The position numbers were made by a program, and so were the translations under genes. 64,000 nucleotides of DNA from Isoetes taiwanensis (taxonomy: Eukaryota > Streptophyta > Lycopodiopsida > Isoetales > Isoetaceae). The stretch spans positions 3,743,896-3,807,895 of the forward strand of contig JAJEKV010000016.1 of assembly GCA_021234155.1 (NCBI GenBank), read 5' to 3'. The notes below the pieces were generated by a model, which saw only the letters and a program-made list of their open reading frames with translations, was not told the DNA's origin and did no database searches. The first letter of the stretch is position 1. Each line of letters begins with the position of its first letter. Below are positions 10,856 to 22,439 of the stretch, piece by piece.

Positions 10856-12383
10856 TGTTATGCCTAAATATTTTTACAGGCCATGGTTTGAAATGTTGCA
10901 TGCATGCTAATGTTTGGCATAATAGAATGTTCTATGGTATTTGTGCCGTAGACGTGTTATGGTCGCATGTATTCTCTAGCCTAAGTGAATGGTGCACCCT
11001 AGTAGATCTTCAACTAGGGAGTAACGGGGCCGTGCAAATAATAAGTGTGGTTATACCATTGTTGTTTGCATGGGGCCTCGTGACGGGATTGTTAGGATGG
11101 CTAAAATGCCATTAGGCCATCTAGGGGCAATTAGCCCATTGGCATGGTAATATGCCATAATGGTGGTAAATGATTATTGAAGATTAAAGTGGGGGCTTAT
11201 GTTATATTACGCTAAGGCAAGAAATGCCTTTAATGGTTTTATGAACCATTGCATGTAAAAGGGTGAGCACCCGTTAATCGGGGATGCCACCCTACAGCTG
11301 TAACGGCAGCCTGAATGGGCTGGGCGGCAGGCCGGGACTGCAATCCGCAAACCCACCTGATCTTCTGATGGTCACCACATGGCAAGGCCACGTTGGCATG
11401 AACTGGATAAGGAGTGCCGGCGGCCTGTTACAGAAGGCAGACCGGAATTGCAACAGAGAAGGAGGCCGGCTGCTGTAAACACAGGCGGAGTTAGAACAAA
11501 GGAAGAACCAGTACCTTTGGGGGCAGATTGGTCGGCAACGGAGTCTGATCTGGGAAAAGATCTACGGGGTGAAGTAAAGACATTGGGTAAGCCGTGGGTT
11601 GATAATTTAGTCTGTACCATGATAGAGCTGGTCTTCTATAAAGAAGACGAAAACTAAAAGCTATACTAAATGATTAAACTTTACCCTGAAGGCAATACTT
11701 GATTGCCTTGAGAAACTCCTGTAACCAACACTCAAAGCATGGTCTTCCAGTTCTATTCTGTTAATAGGGATGTGTATCTGGACTGCTAAAGCTTTGCTCA
11801 ACTCAGCAAAGGATTAGTTGTGGCAGAGCAAGGATGATATGGTTTTGCAGCCCAAGATAAGCCAGGAAGGCTTGGCATCCCTTAAGGCTCTCTGTTGTTG
11901 TTCTTCTAAAGAATACTAGGGACACATGATTATTTGTTCTAGTTATGAAACCCATGTAAACTAATGAGAGGAGGGTTTAGCATTGGTATGGGACAATGCT
12001 AGATCCTTATCTTTAGGTTAGAGTTACATGTGGTGGCGAGTAGTATCCGTAAGATACTTGACTCCGCATCTATTACAGCGGAGTAGACGAACATCGGGGA
12101 TGTTTCTTTATCTTAGGAGCTTCGCGCAGGCATGATAATCGGATGAGCCGGATGATTGGCTCTGTCTAAATAAGAACGAGGTAAATTGTGAGGTGAAGCT
12201 TGTCACGGTATGGGATTAATGGCATGAACCAACAAATGAGTAGCCCGGTTCTTATAATGCCTCGCTAGCCTTCTAATCGGATCCAATTTCAAATAAGGTT
12301 CCTGACGCACGACTGCCTAGATATATGCGGGTGTCCGCTATGATGCTATGGTGCGCGGTGGTGGATTCCATATGTGTGTACTT
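10856..12383 (+). repeat. 5' LTR of gypsy element, first part
   Basis: The sequence aligns with 28095-29605 from the TGTTATGCC start. It includes long shared blocks around 11230-11660 that give chance ORFs in both copies. It ends at GTGTGTACTT, where the 11-kb DNA transposon is inserted, and resumes at 23440 with GCAGTCCGTCAG. Confidence 0.92.
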
Positions 12384-12408
12384 TGGGTAAAAGAAAGCTA
12401 AAGTGTCT
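12384..12408 (+). repeat. Left TIR of the 11-kb transposon
   Basis: The sequence is the inverse of 23412-23436 except for two adjacent bases (AA against GG) after GAAAGCTA. Confidence 0.9.
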
Positions 12409-12409
12409 C

Positions 12410-12431
12410 CTACATTTCGGCCAAAATGTAG
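12410..12431. repeat. Left subterminal hairpin
   Basis: CTACATTT and AAATGTAG arms around a short GC-rich centre, immediately inside the left TIR. A longer palindrome sits at the mirror position inside the right TIR. Confidence 0.75.
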
Positions 12432-12689
12432 AGTAAGAGATGCATCACATTTCAAATACATAACCGCTTTTTCAAGATACATAATAGTATATTATGGAAT
12501 CTTTTTTCGGAACTACTTGCCACGCCAATTAAAAACGCAATCATGAAGCGCGCGACAAATTCCGGGCCATTTAACTAATTCCAAGAAACGTCAACGTTAG
12601 AGAATTCTCCCACTTTCCTCAAGGCTAAAACTTCAAAATTCGTGATTCCCTGCCGTAATCTTTACCTAACCCTAAACCACGCAAGAACC

Positions 12690-13310
12690 ATGATGAACAA
12701 ATGAAGGAACAGAAATGGCGCAAGAAGATTGCAATATCGGAATGTGACAAAGAAAATGAAGCGTAAGATTGATGAAATTTGCAAATTTATATATGATCGT
12801 TTCAAGATTTACGCCCCGTGCAAAGGAGAGCTTTAGCAAAGTGAAAACTGCTCGGGATGAAAGGTCGCACTTTTTTTTGAACCCGCCATTGGAAATCCAA
12901 ATAAAGCAATTCAAGGATACTATGCTAAAAATATCCGTGAAGGTCCGCAGGAAGTGAAACAAGCAAATAGCAATGATAAATTAGCGCCTAAGCATTCCCC
13001 ATTATCAATGATTGTTGGTGAGAATGGAAAACTCGTGCAAAAAGGAGTAGCCTCCAGAATTCTTCAAGTGCAAGCAAGAAACCTCACAAAAAGCTGCAAT
13101 TAGAAGAAAGGGATGCCATTATCAGGTGCTAATATGTGGGCACCGGGCAGAAGGCAACCAGGCGCAGACATGCTTCCTAATCAACCAAACAGCTTGGTAA
13201 ATGAGTTTTGGTTAACCCACACAAAAAACTTCTCCAAAGTACGGTGGATGTCGGGAAGAAAAGGACACTTCCAATCCAGTTTTTGGACATGCCCCAGGTC
13301 AGTTTTAAGT
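12690..13310 (+). pseudogene. Probable N-terminal exon(s) of the transposase
   Basis: Open segments in shifting frames are rich in Lys, Arg and Glu, for example NHDEQMKEQKWRKKIAISEC and NSNDKLAPKHSPLSMIVGEN. A Trp/Gln-containing segment follows near 13113-13310. They precede a long intron-like GTACAT-rich stretch whose acceptor (CTTGCAG, 13961-13967) opens the recognisable transposase. No domain was identified; assignment rests on position and coding character. Confidence 0.35.
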
Positions 13311-13389
13311 CTTTTAATCCTTCTTTTTGCAAGCTTGATAGAAGCTAGCTTCTATGCATCCTGGATAAGTTTAGTAATCCTATTTGCAT

Positions 13390-13870
13390 TCCATGCAAGG
13401 GATGTATATGATATACATTGAAGTACATCCAACTACAGTAATTCTATTTTTACACTTGGAGGTACTGAGTGAGCTATGTTTAACAGGAAAAGTACTTGGA
13501 TGTACTTCCACCTACGTCCAATGTGTCATAAGGCAGAAAATGTGTTGAAAGTCAGGCTGTGTGATTATAGTCTTGATTTTTGTAGTTCCCAAGTACATTA
13601 TAGTACATTTTAAGCTTTCCTGATCTCAAGATAGTTTTGAAAGATAGGGTGATACATAAAAGTATTTAAATGTACTTCCTTCCATAAGAAAAGTATGAAA
13701 TACATACATCTGTAATACAGTGACACTGTCTGTGACCTGGTTACATATTGAGTTTTTTATGTACATCTGAGCCTCTTTGGAGTACATTATTTATACATTT
13801 ATACATATCATTTACATGGTATGTACTATATTGTGGTATAGTAGTTGAATGTATATCAAATCATGATCTG
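13390..13870. other. GTACAT-rich segment, probable transposase intron
   Basis: AT-rich DNA with a dozen or so GTACAT, TGTACTT or AGTACAT motifs in both orientations, ending near a consensus splice acceptor. A similar cluster lies at 21455-21780 on the other side of the element. Confidence 0.5.
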
Positions 13871-13967
13871 AGTGCCATAGAACTAATGCAATGTCTGCAA
13901 CATCTTTGAATTCGTAAGTAGTTCTAATTTATATCTTACTTATACATGCCGCTTTTTTTCCTTGCAG

Positions 13968-15790
13968 AAAGTGAATTGTATGAGATGTTCAAAGATGAAC
14001 ATCCCCGGCGTGAAGATTAGCCGTCGAAAAGTTCGAGCTGCTTAAGCCTACGTGTGTGAGAAGGTTGAAAGAGAGGAACACATGTCGCCGCGTGAAGCAT
14101 GAACAAGCCGATCTATACGTAAAAAGCTTTTAGCGCCCCGAGGAGCAAATTTCATGCCAATTGTACATGTTCTTGTGGTGTTTGTGCAGCAGATGAGAAC
14201 AATGGCGTCCGCCAGTTCCTTCTAAAACATTTCAAAATGTTGGTGCTATGTGGAGAGCTACGATTCAGCGACAAGGAAGGCGAAGAGTGGCATAGTTTGA
14301 TCAGTGGTCAAGGGAGAGTGCCGTAACCGCGGGTAATAAAATATTCAAATCTGTCCTAAGGAGAAAGAGTCGCAGAATGAGAACATTGAATGGCAAGTTT
14401 ACAAATGCACGTGAAACGAACCTTCCAAAGCTGGCACTTCAAGGAGGTTGAAGCTTGTTACTAAAAGCGGGACTCAGTGTACATTGCTTGACAAGATGTT
14501 TCAAACCTTTCAAAGTTCACTATTCACAACTTTTCAGCAAGTTGGCGAGCAAACAATTCAGAAATCGATTACAAAATTTGAGGGATGATTCTGCTTTTGT
14601 CAAGAATGGACTTTGCGAAGAACTACACTTTGCGACCATTCGGGGGAGGTTCAAATTCAAAGCATTGGAACAATGACCGATAACTATTCGGGTGCATATA
14701 ACCATGATGAAAGTCAATGGCGAGCTGAAAAAACTGCTTCATTTGTATGTTTCCGATGTTATGAAGCATGATGCTTTGTTCAAAGCCGCACTCAAGAAGC
14801 ACCATATTTGGATGATGCAAAAGGTTTTAGCCACATCAAATACCATGTCATGTGGTCCGATGGGTGTCTTTGCTTTTCGGTTTAAGTGTTCTCGAGCCTT
14901 TTATTTGAATGTGGCCCAATATTATAACAGGTATAAAATTAGGATGCAAAGGAATTATTTTGGCTCGAGGCCATGGAAAAGGAGAACATGATGGGCGTGT
15001 CGCTTTGGAGAAAAGGTTCCTAGCGCACGAAGCAAAGGAAAGAGAATGGTGTTCGATTTTGGGTGCCAACTCGCTTGCACTTTGTCGGAGACAAAAGAAG
15101 TGCAAAATGGACAGAGTCATATGGGAGATGATGGCGTAAGACATTAACAGGGGACCCTCGCTCAGATTGTGAGACATTGCCCGGTACTCTAGCTATACAT
15201 TGTGTGTCCGCTATTAATCCAAATTGACCCAACACTTGTCATGTATAGATCCCCGCCATGTTTTTGCAATGGTTGCTTGAATTTCAGATGGGGAGAATGT
15301 GAGAATCTCGAGCATTGTGGTGCGTGGAAGTTTGCACAACCGGAGCCTAGTTCGCCCGTGTCGATCGAACAAGAAGAGCTAGTTGGTTTTATGCACCGAT
15401 GAGCAAGAACTATCCGATGTACTCCAAATTGGAGACATATTTGCATCTTTTGCTGCTCTAGGGAATCATGAAAATGTTCCATACTTCGTCCTCCTATGCG
15501 TGAAGGAGATGCATATTCTTCTCGGAAGATGTGATTGACTGACTATGGAAATAGAATGCTTGCTGGTGATGGGTTATAGCTGGTCATTACTATCAACCTG
15601 CTACAAGGCACAAAGCACAAGTACAAGTTGTTGGATGACAAAATAGTATTGGTACCAAATTAATCAGAATTGGAGCAAAGTTCACGATGCAGCAGGTCAA
15701 GCATAAGTTGAAGGGGGCACGCATACAGCATATATGATCACACGAGAGGTGCATGACATGCTTATATCAAGCCTACCTGAGATTGTTGAG
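13968..15790 (+). pseudogene. DDx-type transposase relic (WSDG ... GHGKG family)
   Basis: Broken plus-strand frames carry an ordered set of motifs. After the acceptor comes ELYEMFKDEHP, then a Cys-rich CTCSCGVC block near 14160. Three motifs with candidate catalytic acidic residues follow: DFAKNYTLRPFG (14609-14644), WSDG (14853-14864) and GHGKGEHDG (14969-14995). Further on are CFCNGCLNF, GECENLEHC and VLQIGDIFAS. I know this motif order from transposase-like proteins in non-seed plants and animals but cannot name the superfamily safely. At least six frameshifts or stops make this copy inactive. It is the only transposase candidate in the element and reads inward from the left TIR. Confidence 0.6.
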
Positions 15791-15848
15791 TGCACATGAC
15801 TAAGTTCTATACAAAGGAACTTTCATATTTGCCATCATCTTCCGTTAT

Positions 15849-16216
15849 GTTGAGAAAACTAGTCGATTGCTGTAAGTTTTTTTGTTATTTACTTATTTTT
15901 AATCTGAAGTGCATTTTGATACTTCAATTTCAAAGATCACGTAATATCTTCTGTGACCAAGCAAAATGTATATCAGAAAGTACAAAATGTTTATCAATTG
16001 TTGCATGAAGAAGTTAAACTAGTCTGTGTTATATTGAGAAAACTAGTCGATTGCTGCAAGTTTTTTTTTTATTTACTTATTTTTTAATCTGAAGTGCATT
16101 TTGATACTTAAATTTCAGTATCACACAATATCTTCTGTTTCCAAGCACAATGTATATCAGAAAGTACAAAATGTTCATCAATTGTTGCATGAAGAAGTTA
16201 AACTAGTCCGCGGAAC
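15849..16216. repeat. 184-bp tandem duplication behind the transposase
   Basis: Two adjacent copies start at TTGAGAAAACTAGTCGATTG (about 15851 and 16035) and each ends with GAAGAAGTTAAACTAGTC. They differ by scattered substitutions and a T-run length change. They lie just 3' of the transposase relic. Confidence 0.9.
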
Positions 16217-16584
16217 TTGTTCTCATATAATGGATATCAATAGCTTTTCTTTTGATTCATGAAACAAAGCGTAAAGTGGAACATGTATGGAGACAAAAAC
16301 TCTTGTATTACATATCACAAGATATACAACCCGGGTCATATCGATATGATGCCAATATATACAAGTCCGTTGTTCATGTTTTATATTAACATTAATTTAC
16401 ATTCAAAATCTGGTCACACCGATGTGAAGCCGCGACATACTATTCTCAATGTTTCAATATGTTACTTTCTTGCAAACTTGCCAATAGCCCTGACATGCCA
16501 TCTCTGTCCTTGTAGCCCTCTCGAAAGCATTTGCCTCCAAACAACCGTGGTTAGTACATCGGTTGGATTGCGTGAAGGATTCTT

Positions 16585-17129
16585 CACATCACATACCGCG
16601 GTCCGGCTATCAACAAACCCTCTAGCCATGGTTTCGTGGTGTCAAGAGACCTCGTGTCTTCAACATCACTTTCCCCGCCATGAAGGTGGGCATATGCAAT
16701 TTTCGTTGGGATTGAAGAGCATCTTGTACTCTGAGTCGCCTACTATTAGTGTGTTGTCAGCTATTCCCGCCTGCGGATACTTCTCGTATATAAACTCAAT
16801 TGGCTTCAGATACAAAGGTTTGTCTTCACATGCCGCAATCCTAAAGGCAGCCCAAACAAAGGGCTTCCATCAAAGGTGAACCTTAAGTCCCTTATCTGCG
16901 TCATTGTGAAGATTTTATCCACTACTCTTGAAAGGTTCCATGGAGCTATTGATGACCATATTCCTACTTCAAAGTGTTCAAATACAAATTCCGTGAATTG
17001 CCTAGGTGGGGCCTTAAAAACAAACACTTTCTTGCCTATTATGTCATAATTTCCAACTAGCTGATCATCTGATACCAAAGTCCTATGTATTTGTTTTGCC
17101 AAAACATTATTGATATCAAACACTATCAA
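16585..17129 (-). pseudogene. FCP1/NIF-like HAD phosphatase relic
   Basis: The 107-aa frame at 17129-16806 begins MIVFDINNVL, matching the plant NIF-like form of the catalytic loop in which the second Asp is Asn. It continues with KVFVFKAPPRQFTEFVFEHF and EVGIWSS. In other frames downstream lie LIVGDSEYKMLFNP (about 16770-16725), corresponding to the later Asp motif, and SLDTTKPWLEGLL near the C-terminus. FCP1-type proteins dephosphorylate Ser/Thr, classically in the RNA polymerase II tail. Here frameshifts rule out function. It lies just downstream of the Ulp1-like gene on the same strand, and could be a captured host gene or the tail of one large transposon ORF. Confidence 0.6.
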
Positions 17130-17321
17130 CCTTTTCTAACACCTGATATGAAAGAACATGCAATTTATCAATAAAGTATGGTGGAGTTGAATAAAAGAGA
17201 TTTTATTCATTAAAATTCAATGAAAAAATGTGTATTTTATAATCAAATAGTGTTCAAAGATTGACAATAGGGATAGGTTGTTTCTCACCACATTTATTAG
17301 TACCGTGTGGTCTAATAGTTT

Positions 17322-18360
17322 CTAAAAAGCGATGTGAATGTGGTCTAACTCCTGAAGTAGTGCTCGAGTGAGAACATCACGACGATCCTCCGCATACTTT
17401 GGCAAGAACCAGCTTCGGGTAATCTGCAAATGTGACAACAATACTTACATAATAAGTATTAAAACCATTTGTTTGCAAGACAAAAGAAGTGAGACACTCA
17501 CATTGGTAGTTTTACCACACACGATTGTGTCTACAAACTTCGCATATAAAGTCGCAACATAGAGGCCACATGAATCCCCATCTTTCTCATTGTGGACACT
17601 TATGAATCTTCACAACTGGTGAAGGATTTTGTCCATGCTTCAAAAAAGTGGGACACTCGACACAACCGCGTGCCATAGTGAGGATGTGGAGCCTGCAAAA
17701 GACCAGATCTACTTTGTAGCAAATGAATGAAAAAAGCTGCTAACATGGTATCCAATCTACTCAATATTAATAAAAGGAGATGTGAAATACAAAATACCTC
17801 TTAAGTGCAAGCATGTCAACGTCAATGTCCTCGGCAGAATTGAAGATCTGAATGTTGATGGTGTTCTTACTCTTAGTAAGTGCCATGTTGAAGATGGCCA
17901 AAGTGTGATGTTCAGTAACTCTACATAGCATTGGAATCATGATCCATCTGCACTTCAGCCAATTTATCCCTGTAAGAGCTACCTTTACAATATCTCTTCC
18001 ACGCTCGGAGGCTGCCATAGATTTATCTTTTTCGCTTGCCTTGGCCCATGCTGCAAATTCCATGAAGCTGTCCGGTGGGAAGAACCAGACGTCGGCCTTC
18101 TTATCATCTGGAACACAGAGCTGCAGATACCTATAACAAGTTGAAAAGGATAAAATTACTAACTTGACTTACACATACAAATGAACAAGTTCAAAGTCCA
18201 GTACCTGGCATACATATCCACATGCCGGTTGGAAAATTTTTCCACATCCATGTCCAAAGACATCTTGTTCAAATAAATAACACTCTATTTCGTGCAAAGA
18301 TCCCGGGAAAATCCTTGCCTTCTTGAGCTTCATCATTCGGTTCAAAGAAGGCATCGTATG
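17322..18360 (-). pseudogene. Ulp1/C48 SUMO-peptidase-like domain, multi-exon
   Basis: Four minus-strand exons can be drawn: a first ending at about 18208 (HVDMYAR), then 18130-17798, 17692-17502 and 17423-17322, with GT-AG borders. The second has LQLCVPDDKKADVWF, a variable helix region and WIMIPMLCRVTEHHTLAIF, containing the candidate catalytic His, then IQIFNSAED, where the usual Asp is Asn. The third contains DGDSCGLYVA with the catalytic Cys. The last encodes a C-terminal helix ending HIHIAF. A one-base frameshift before the Cys motif breaks the frame. Ulp1 proteases cleave SUMO-like conjugates, and many eukaryotic DNA transposons carry them. The gene converges on the transposase. Confidence 0.65.
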
Positions 18361-18509
18361 GCCTCAGATTCGAATCGCAATGCGGGTTCAATGACCAAGA
18401 CATTTACACAAATCATCTACATTCGCCTACTACTATCCATATTATTTTACGCTTTTAACTTGGATACTAGATGTAAAAAAAAATGTAAGATATGTAGATC
18501 AAGTTACCT

Positions 18510-19250
18510 GTAGAGATCATTCTTCTCGCTTTCTAACGTATCGTTTTCTGAGTCGATCCATTTCCTTCCCTTCTTTTTGGTTTCCTCACTTTCATTCTTA
18601 TTAGGTCCGTAATCCTCGCCTTCAACCTCTCCCGATTTCTCATTGTGATGAAATTCAGTGTCCTTTGCTATGTCGAAGCAATATTTGACACAAACTTAAA
18701 AGTATCCTGCTCTACATGTTGATGCTCTAAGATTCCTCTTCATTAGGACCTCAGAAACATAGGATGTCATGGATTTCTCACCTTTCTTTGTAATTTGAAA
18801 TAAAATGCTTTCTTACCCGCTTTCTCCGCTTTAATTGTCTTCTTCGCGGGCTTTTAGGCGTGGACTTCTTCTTTGAGTCACATTTTCTGCCGCCGCCTTT
18901 ACTTTTGAAGATGTGGCCTTAGCCTCGCCCCTCAATCTCTCGAGTTCCTCGCCATAACTGAATGTCACCATGCGTACTGGCGTGCCACCTCCTCAACCTC
19001 AGTATCACCGCAGAATAGTGATTTTGCTTTTTCCTTCAATCAATGCTTTTTTCCCTCGGCTACATCTTGCACCTCAATTTTCTTTGGAACCTCCAAAACT
19101 GTGAAAACCGAACCAAGAATAAGAAATTGCTTCCCCTGACACAATGCAAATTGAATTTGAAAACAAGCGCACCTGATCTGTGGTGTAATTTCTGCTCAGT
19201 AGTTTTTTTGGCACTTTGAAGCTCTGAAAATAAATCACATAACAAATCGA
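18510..19250 (-). pseudogene. Charged linker exons of the Ulp1-like gene
   Basis: The minus strand holds short open stretches rich in Lys, Glu and Ser, such as NEKSGEVEGEDYGPNKNESE and KWIDSENDTLESEKNDLYR, the latter ending at a donor-like site at about 18508. No domain is recognised. Position and composition fit a disordered region between the N-terminal segment and the peptidase domain. Confidence 0.35.
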
Positions 19251-19292
19251 TATCGGGCCTCAAACTAATCGGTCTCTAACGTCGTACATATC

Positions 19293-21451
19293 AATATGTA
19301 GCAAAATAACAGGGGGTTCCAGGGGGATTTGATATAGATATAATTCTTGAAATCATAGACCATATCCCTAAAACAATTCAATGGGTTATTATAAAAAAAA
19401 ACATAGATTTAAGATAAAAAATAGTCACATTAGCTCACCGTTAGATTGGTTAAAGTAGTCTTATTAGGACATTGAGTTATTTTGGTAGAGGTTCAATCCC
19501 CGTATTTCATATTCTAAAAAGCTTAAAGCGAAACCGTATAGAGGCTCGATATACCATCAAAACCTTAGGCAAACTCAGATTCGACATCTTAAAATCATAG
19601 GCGCCCCCAATCATAATTGAGCATAATCAAACGAGAGGTGTCCAGAGGCTCCAACATATCATAGTCCGGGTCGTTGGATTGATGATCCGACGACCGTGGT
19701 AGTCCAGGGTGCACCTCGTTTAGAATATGTAGCAAAATAACGAGGGGTTCCAGGGGATTTGATATAGATATAATTCTTGAAATCATAGACCATATCCCTA
19801 AAACAATTCAATGGGTTATTATAAAAAAAAATAGATTTAAGATAAAAAATAGTCACATTAGCTCACCGTTAGATTGGTTAAAGTAGTCTTATTAGGACAT
19901 TGAGTTATTTTGGTAGAGGTTCAATCCCCTCGTATTTCATATTCTAAAAGCTTAAGCGAAACCGTATAGAGGCTCGATATACCATCAAAACCTTAGGCAA
20001 ACTCAGATTCGACATCTTAAAAATCATAGGCGTCCCCAATCATAATTGAGCATAATCGAAACGAGAGGTGTCCAGAGGCTCCAACATACCGGGCCGGGCT
20101 TGATTGATGTGATCCGACGAATCGTGGTAGTCCGGGTGCACCTCGCTTAGAATATGTAGCAAAATAACGGGGTTTCGTGGGGATTTGATATAGATATAAT
20201 TCTTGAAATCATAGACCATATCCCTAAAACAATTCAATGGGTTATTATAAAAAAACATAGATTTAAGATAAAAATAGTCACATTAGCTCACCGGTTAGAT
20301 TGGTTAAAGTAGTCTTATTAGGACATTGAGTTATTTTGGTAGAGGTTCAATCCTCAGATTTCATATTCTAAAAGCTTAAGCGAAACCAGATAGAGGCTCG
20401 ATATACCATCAAAACCTTAGGCAAACTCGTATTCGACATCTTAAAATCATAGGCGCCCCTAATCATAATTGAGCATAATCAAAACGAGAGGTGTCCGTGA
20501 GGCTCCAACATACATGCAGGCCGGGCCGGATTGATGTATCCGACGACCGTGGTAGTCCAGTGGTGCACCTCGTTTAGAATATGTAGCAAAATAACAGGGG
20601 GTTCCAGGGGGATTTGATATAGATATAATTCTTGAAATCATAGACCATATCCCTAAAACAATTCAATGGGTTATTATAAAAAAAAACATAGATTTAAGAT
20701 AAAAAATAGTCACATTAGCTCACTGGTTAGATTGGTTAAAGTAGTCTTATTAGGACATTGAGTTATTTTGGTAGAGGTTCAATCCCCCGTATTTCATATT
20801 CTAAAAGCTTAAGCTTAAACCGTGATAGAGGCTCGATATACCATCAAAACCTTAGGCAAACTCGTATTCGACATCTTAAAATCATAGGCGTCCCCAATCA
20901 TAATTGAGCATAATCGAAACGAGAGGTGTCCAGAGGCTCCAACATACAGTCTGGGCCGTCGGATTGACAGATCCGACGACTGTGGTAGTCCAGGGTGCAC
21001 CTCGTTTAGAATATGTAGCAAAATAACGAGGGGTTCCGTGGGATTTGATATAGATATAATTTTTGAAATCATAGACCATATCCCTAAAACAATTCAATGG
21101 GTTATTATAAAAAAAAACATAGATTTAAGATAAAAAATAGTCACATTAGCTCACTGGTTAGATTGGTTAAAGTAGTCTTATTAGGACATTGAGTTATTTT
21201 GGTAGAGGTTCGAATCCCCGTATTTCATATTCTAAAAGCTTAAGCGAAACCGTATAGAGGCTCGATATACCATCAAAACCTTAGGCAAACTCAGATTCGA
21301 CATCTTAAAAATCATAGGCGCCCCCAATCATAATTGAGCATAATCGAAACGAGAGGTGTCCAGAGGCTCCAACATATACCAATGCAGGCGGATTGATTGA
21401 TCCGGATCCGACGATGGTAGTCCAGTGGTGCACCTCGCTTAGAATATGTAG
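19293..21451. repeat. Five-copy tandem array, about 428-bp unit
   Basis: Units start with ATATGTAGCAAAATAACAGG or close variants at about 19293, 19723, 20151, 20580 and 21012; spacing between equivalent GATATAGATA sites is 430, 426, 428 and 432 bp. Each unit ends with a GC-richer block containing nested inverted repeats (AAACGAG...CTCGTTT arms around a CCGACGA-type hairpin). The array closes with a partial ATATGTAG at 21443-21450. It probably lies in an intron of the Ulp1-like gene. All ORFs here are chance. Confidence 0.95.
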
Positions 21452-21454
21452 TCA

Positions 21455-21780
21455 TATATTACTAGAACTGATCTACATTGAAGTACTTTGAGTACATACA
21501 CATGTAAACATCTATTTATCTAGATGGAATGTACATGTAATGTACATGAATGTGCTCCAATGTATGCACATGTACACATCAGACATTACATAAAATACCT
21601 CTAAATGTTCTCGCCACAAAACTCAAGACACAACTCCTAATTTTATGTATTTAAGTTCTACATTTAGGACCCTACACTCGTGAATGTACAACATGTATGT
21701 AAGAAACACATATATGTATGACATGCAAGCCAAGGAACTATAAGTATAAAATAACCAAGACACTCCTACATGTTTGAAAG
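21455..21780. other. Second GTACAT-rich segment
   Basis: Many TGTACAT, GTACAT and ACATGTA motifs in about 300 bp, resembling 13390-13870. No coding signal. Confidence 0.5.
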
Positions 21781-21834
21781 CAAAACCTTAAGTGCGAAAT
21801 CTACATGTAAATGGATTCTACATGTAAATGGATT

Positions 21835-22354
21835 CTACATTGCGAAGAATCCCGTGCAAAGAATTGAACATAAATCATGAAATACTTGCTTACCTCCAAA
21901 GGTACACACCCAAGATCTTTGAAATGTTTTCGTCCCATTTGCATGCTCTTGGGCAAGATAGTCCAAAGAAAATAGAATATGAGAAACGTAAGATATGAAA
22001 TGAATGCTCGCATGGAGCAACTAGGATAGGTTCATTATTAGCAAAGCCATTACTACAAAACACACATCCACGCATTTATATGAATTTTTCTTCACCGGAG
22101 AGATCACTAAGCTTGTTTTGGGCTGAAGGAGAATCGCCGCCGAAATGCATCATGTACTTATGCATATCATCAAGCCGTCTGCAAGAGATTCAAACCTGAA
22201 CTTTGTGAGCCTCCTCAAGTTCCTCGCAATCCTCTTTTCACATAACTCCTTCTCCCAATGGCTTTCTCCAATGGCTCCCGAATTCTCTTCAAATTTCTTC
22301 CTTCCCGGTTCTATCCCTCATCAAAGGTCAACCTCCCCGCCGCACAAGTCTTGA
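21835..22354 (-). pseudogene. Cys/His segment and coiled region, Ulp1-gene middle
   Basis: A minus-strand frame near 22075 reads GCVFCSNGF, then APCEHSFH, a C-x2-C ... C-x2-H pattern like the first half of a RING-type zinc finger. The later cysteines fall in other frames. Upstream (22100-22350) are Glu/Lys-rich open pieces, including RLDDMHKYMMHFGGDSPSA. The reading is fragmentary and tentative. Confidence 0.3.
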
Positions 22355-22439
22355 TGTCTCTTTATTCTCATGAAGGCCGCCGAGAACACTATTGATGTCT
22401 TCTTGTATCTGTGCTAGGTCCTCTTCATGTGCATCCTTT

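Noticed and set aside
10834-11657. ORFs shared by 10834-11657 and 28094-28904 that look conserved
   Set aside because: Both lie in the two LTRs of the same gypsy element; their similarity is LTR identity, not coding conservation.
19595-21097. Recurring 60-85 aa ORFs such as MISRIISISNP on the minus strand
   Set aside because: They recur because the 428-bp repeat recurs, change frame from unit to unit and have no family match.
19293-21451. CRISPR-like array
   Set aside because: Units are long (428 bp) and fully repetitive with no spacers, in a plant nuclear context.
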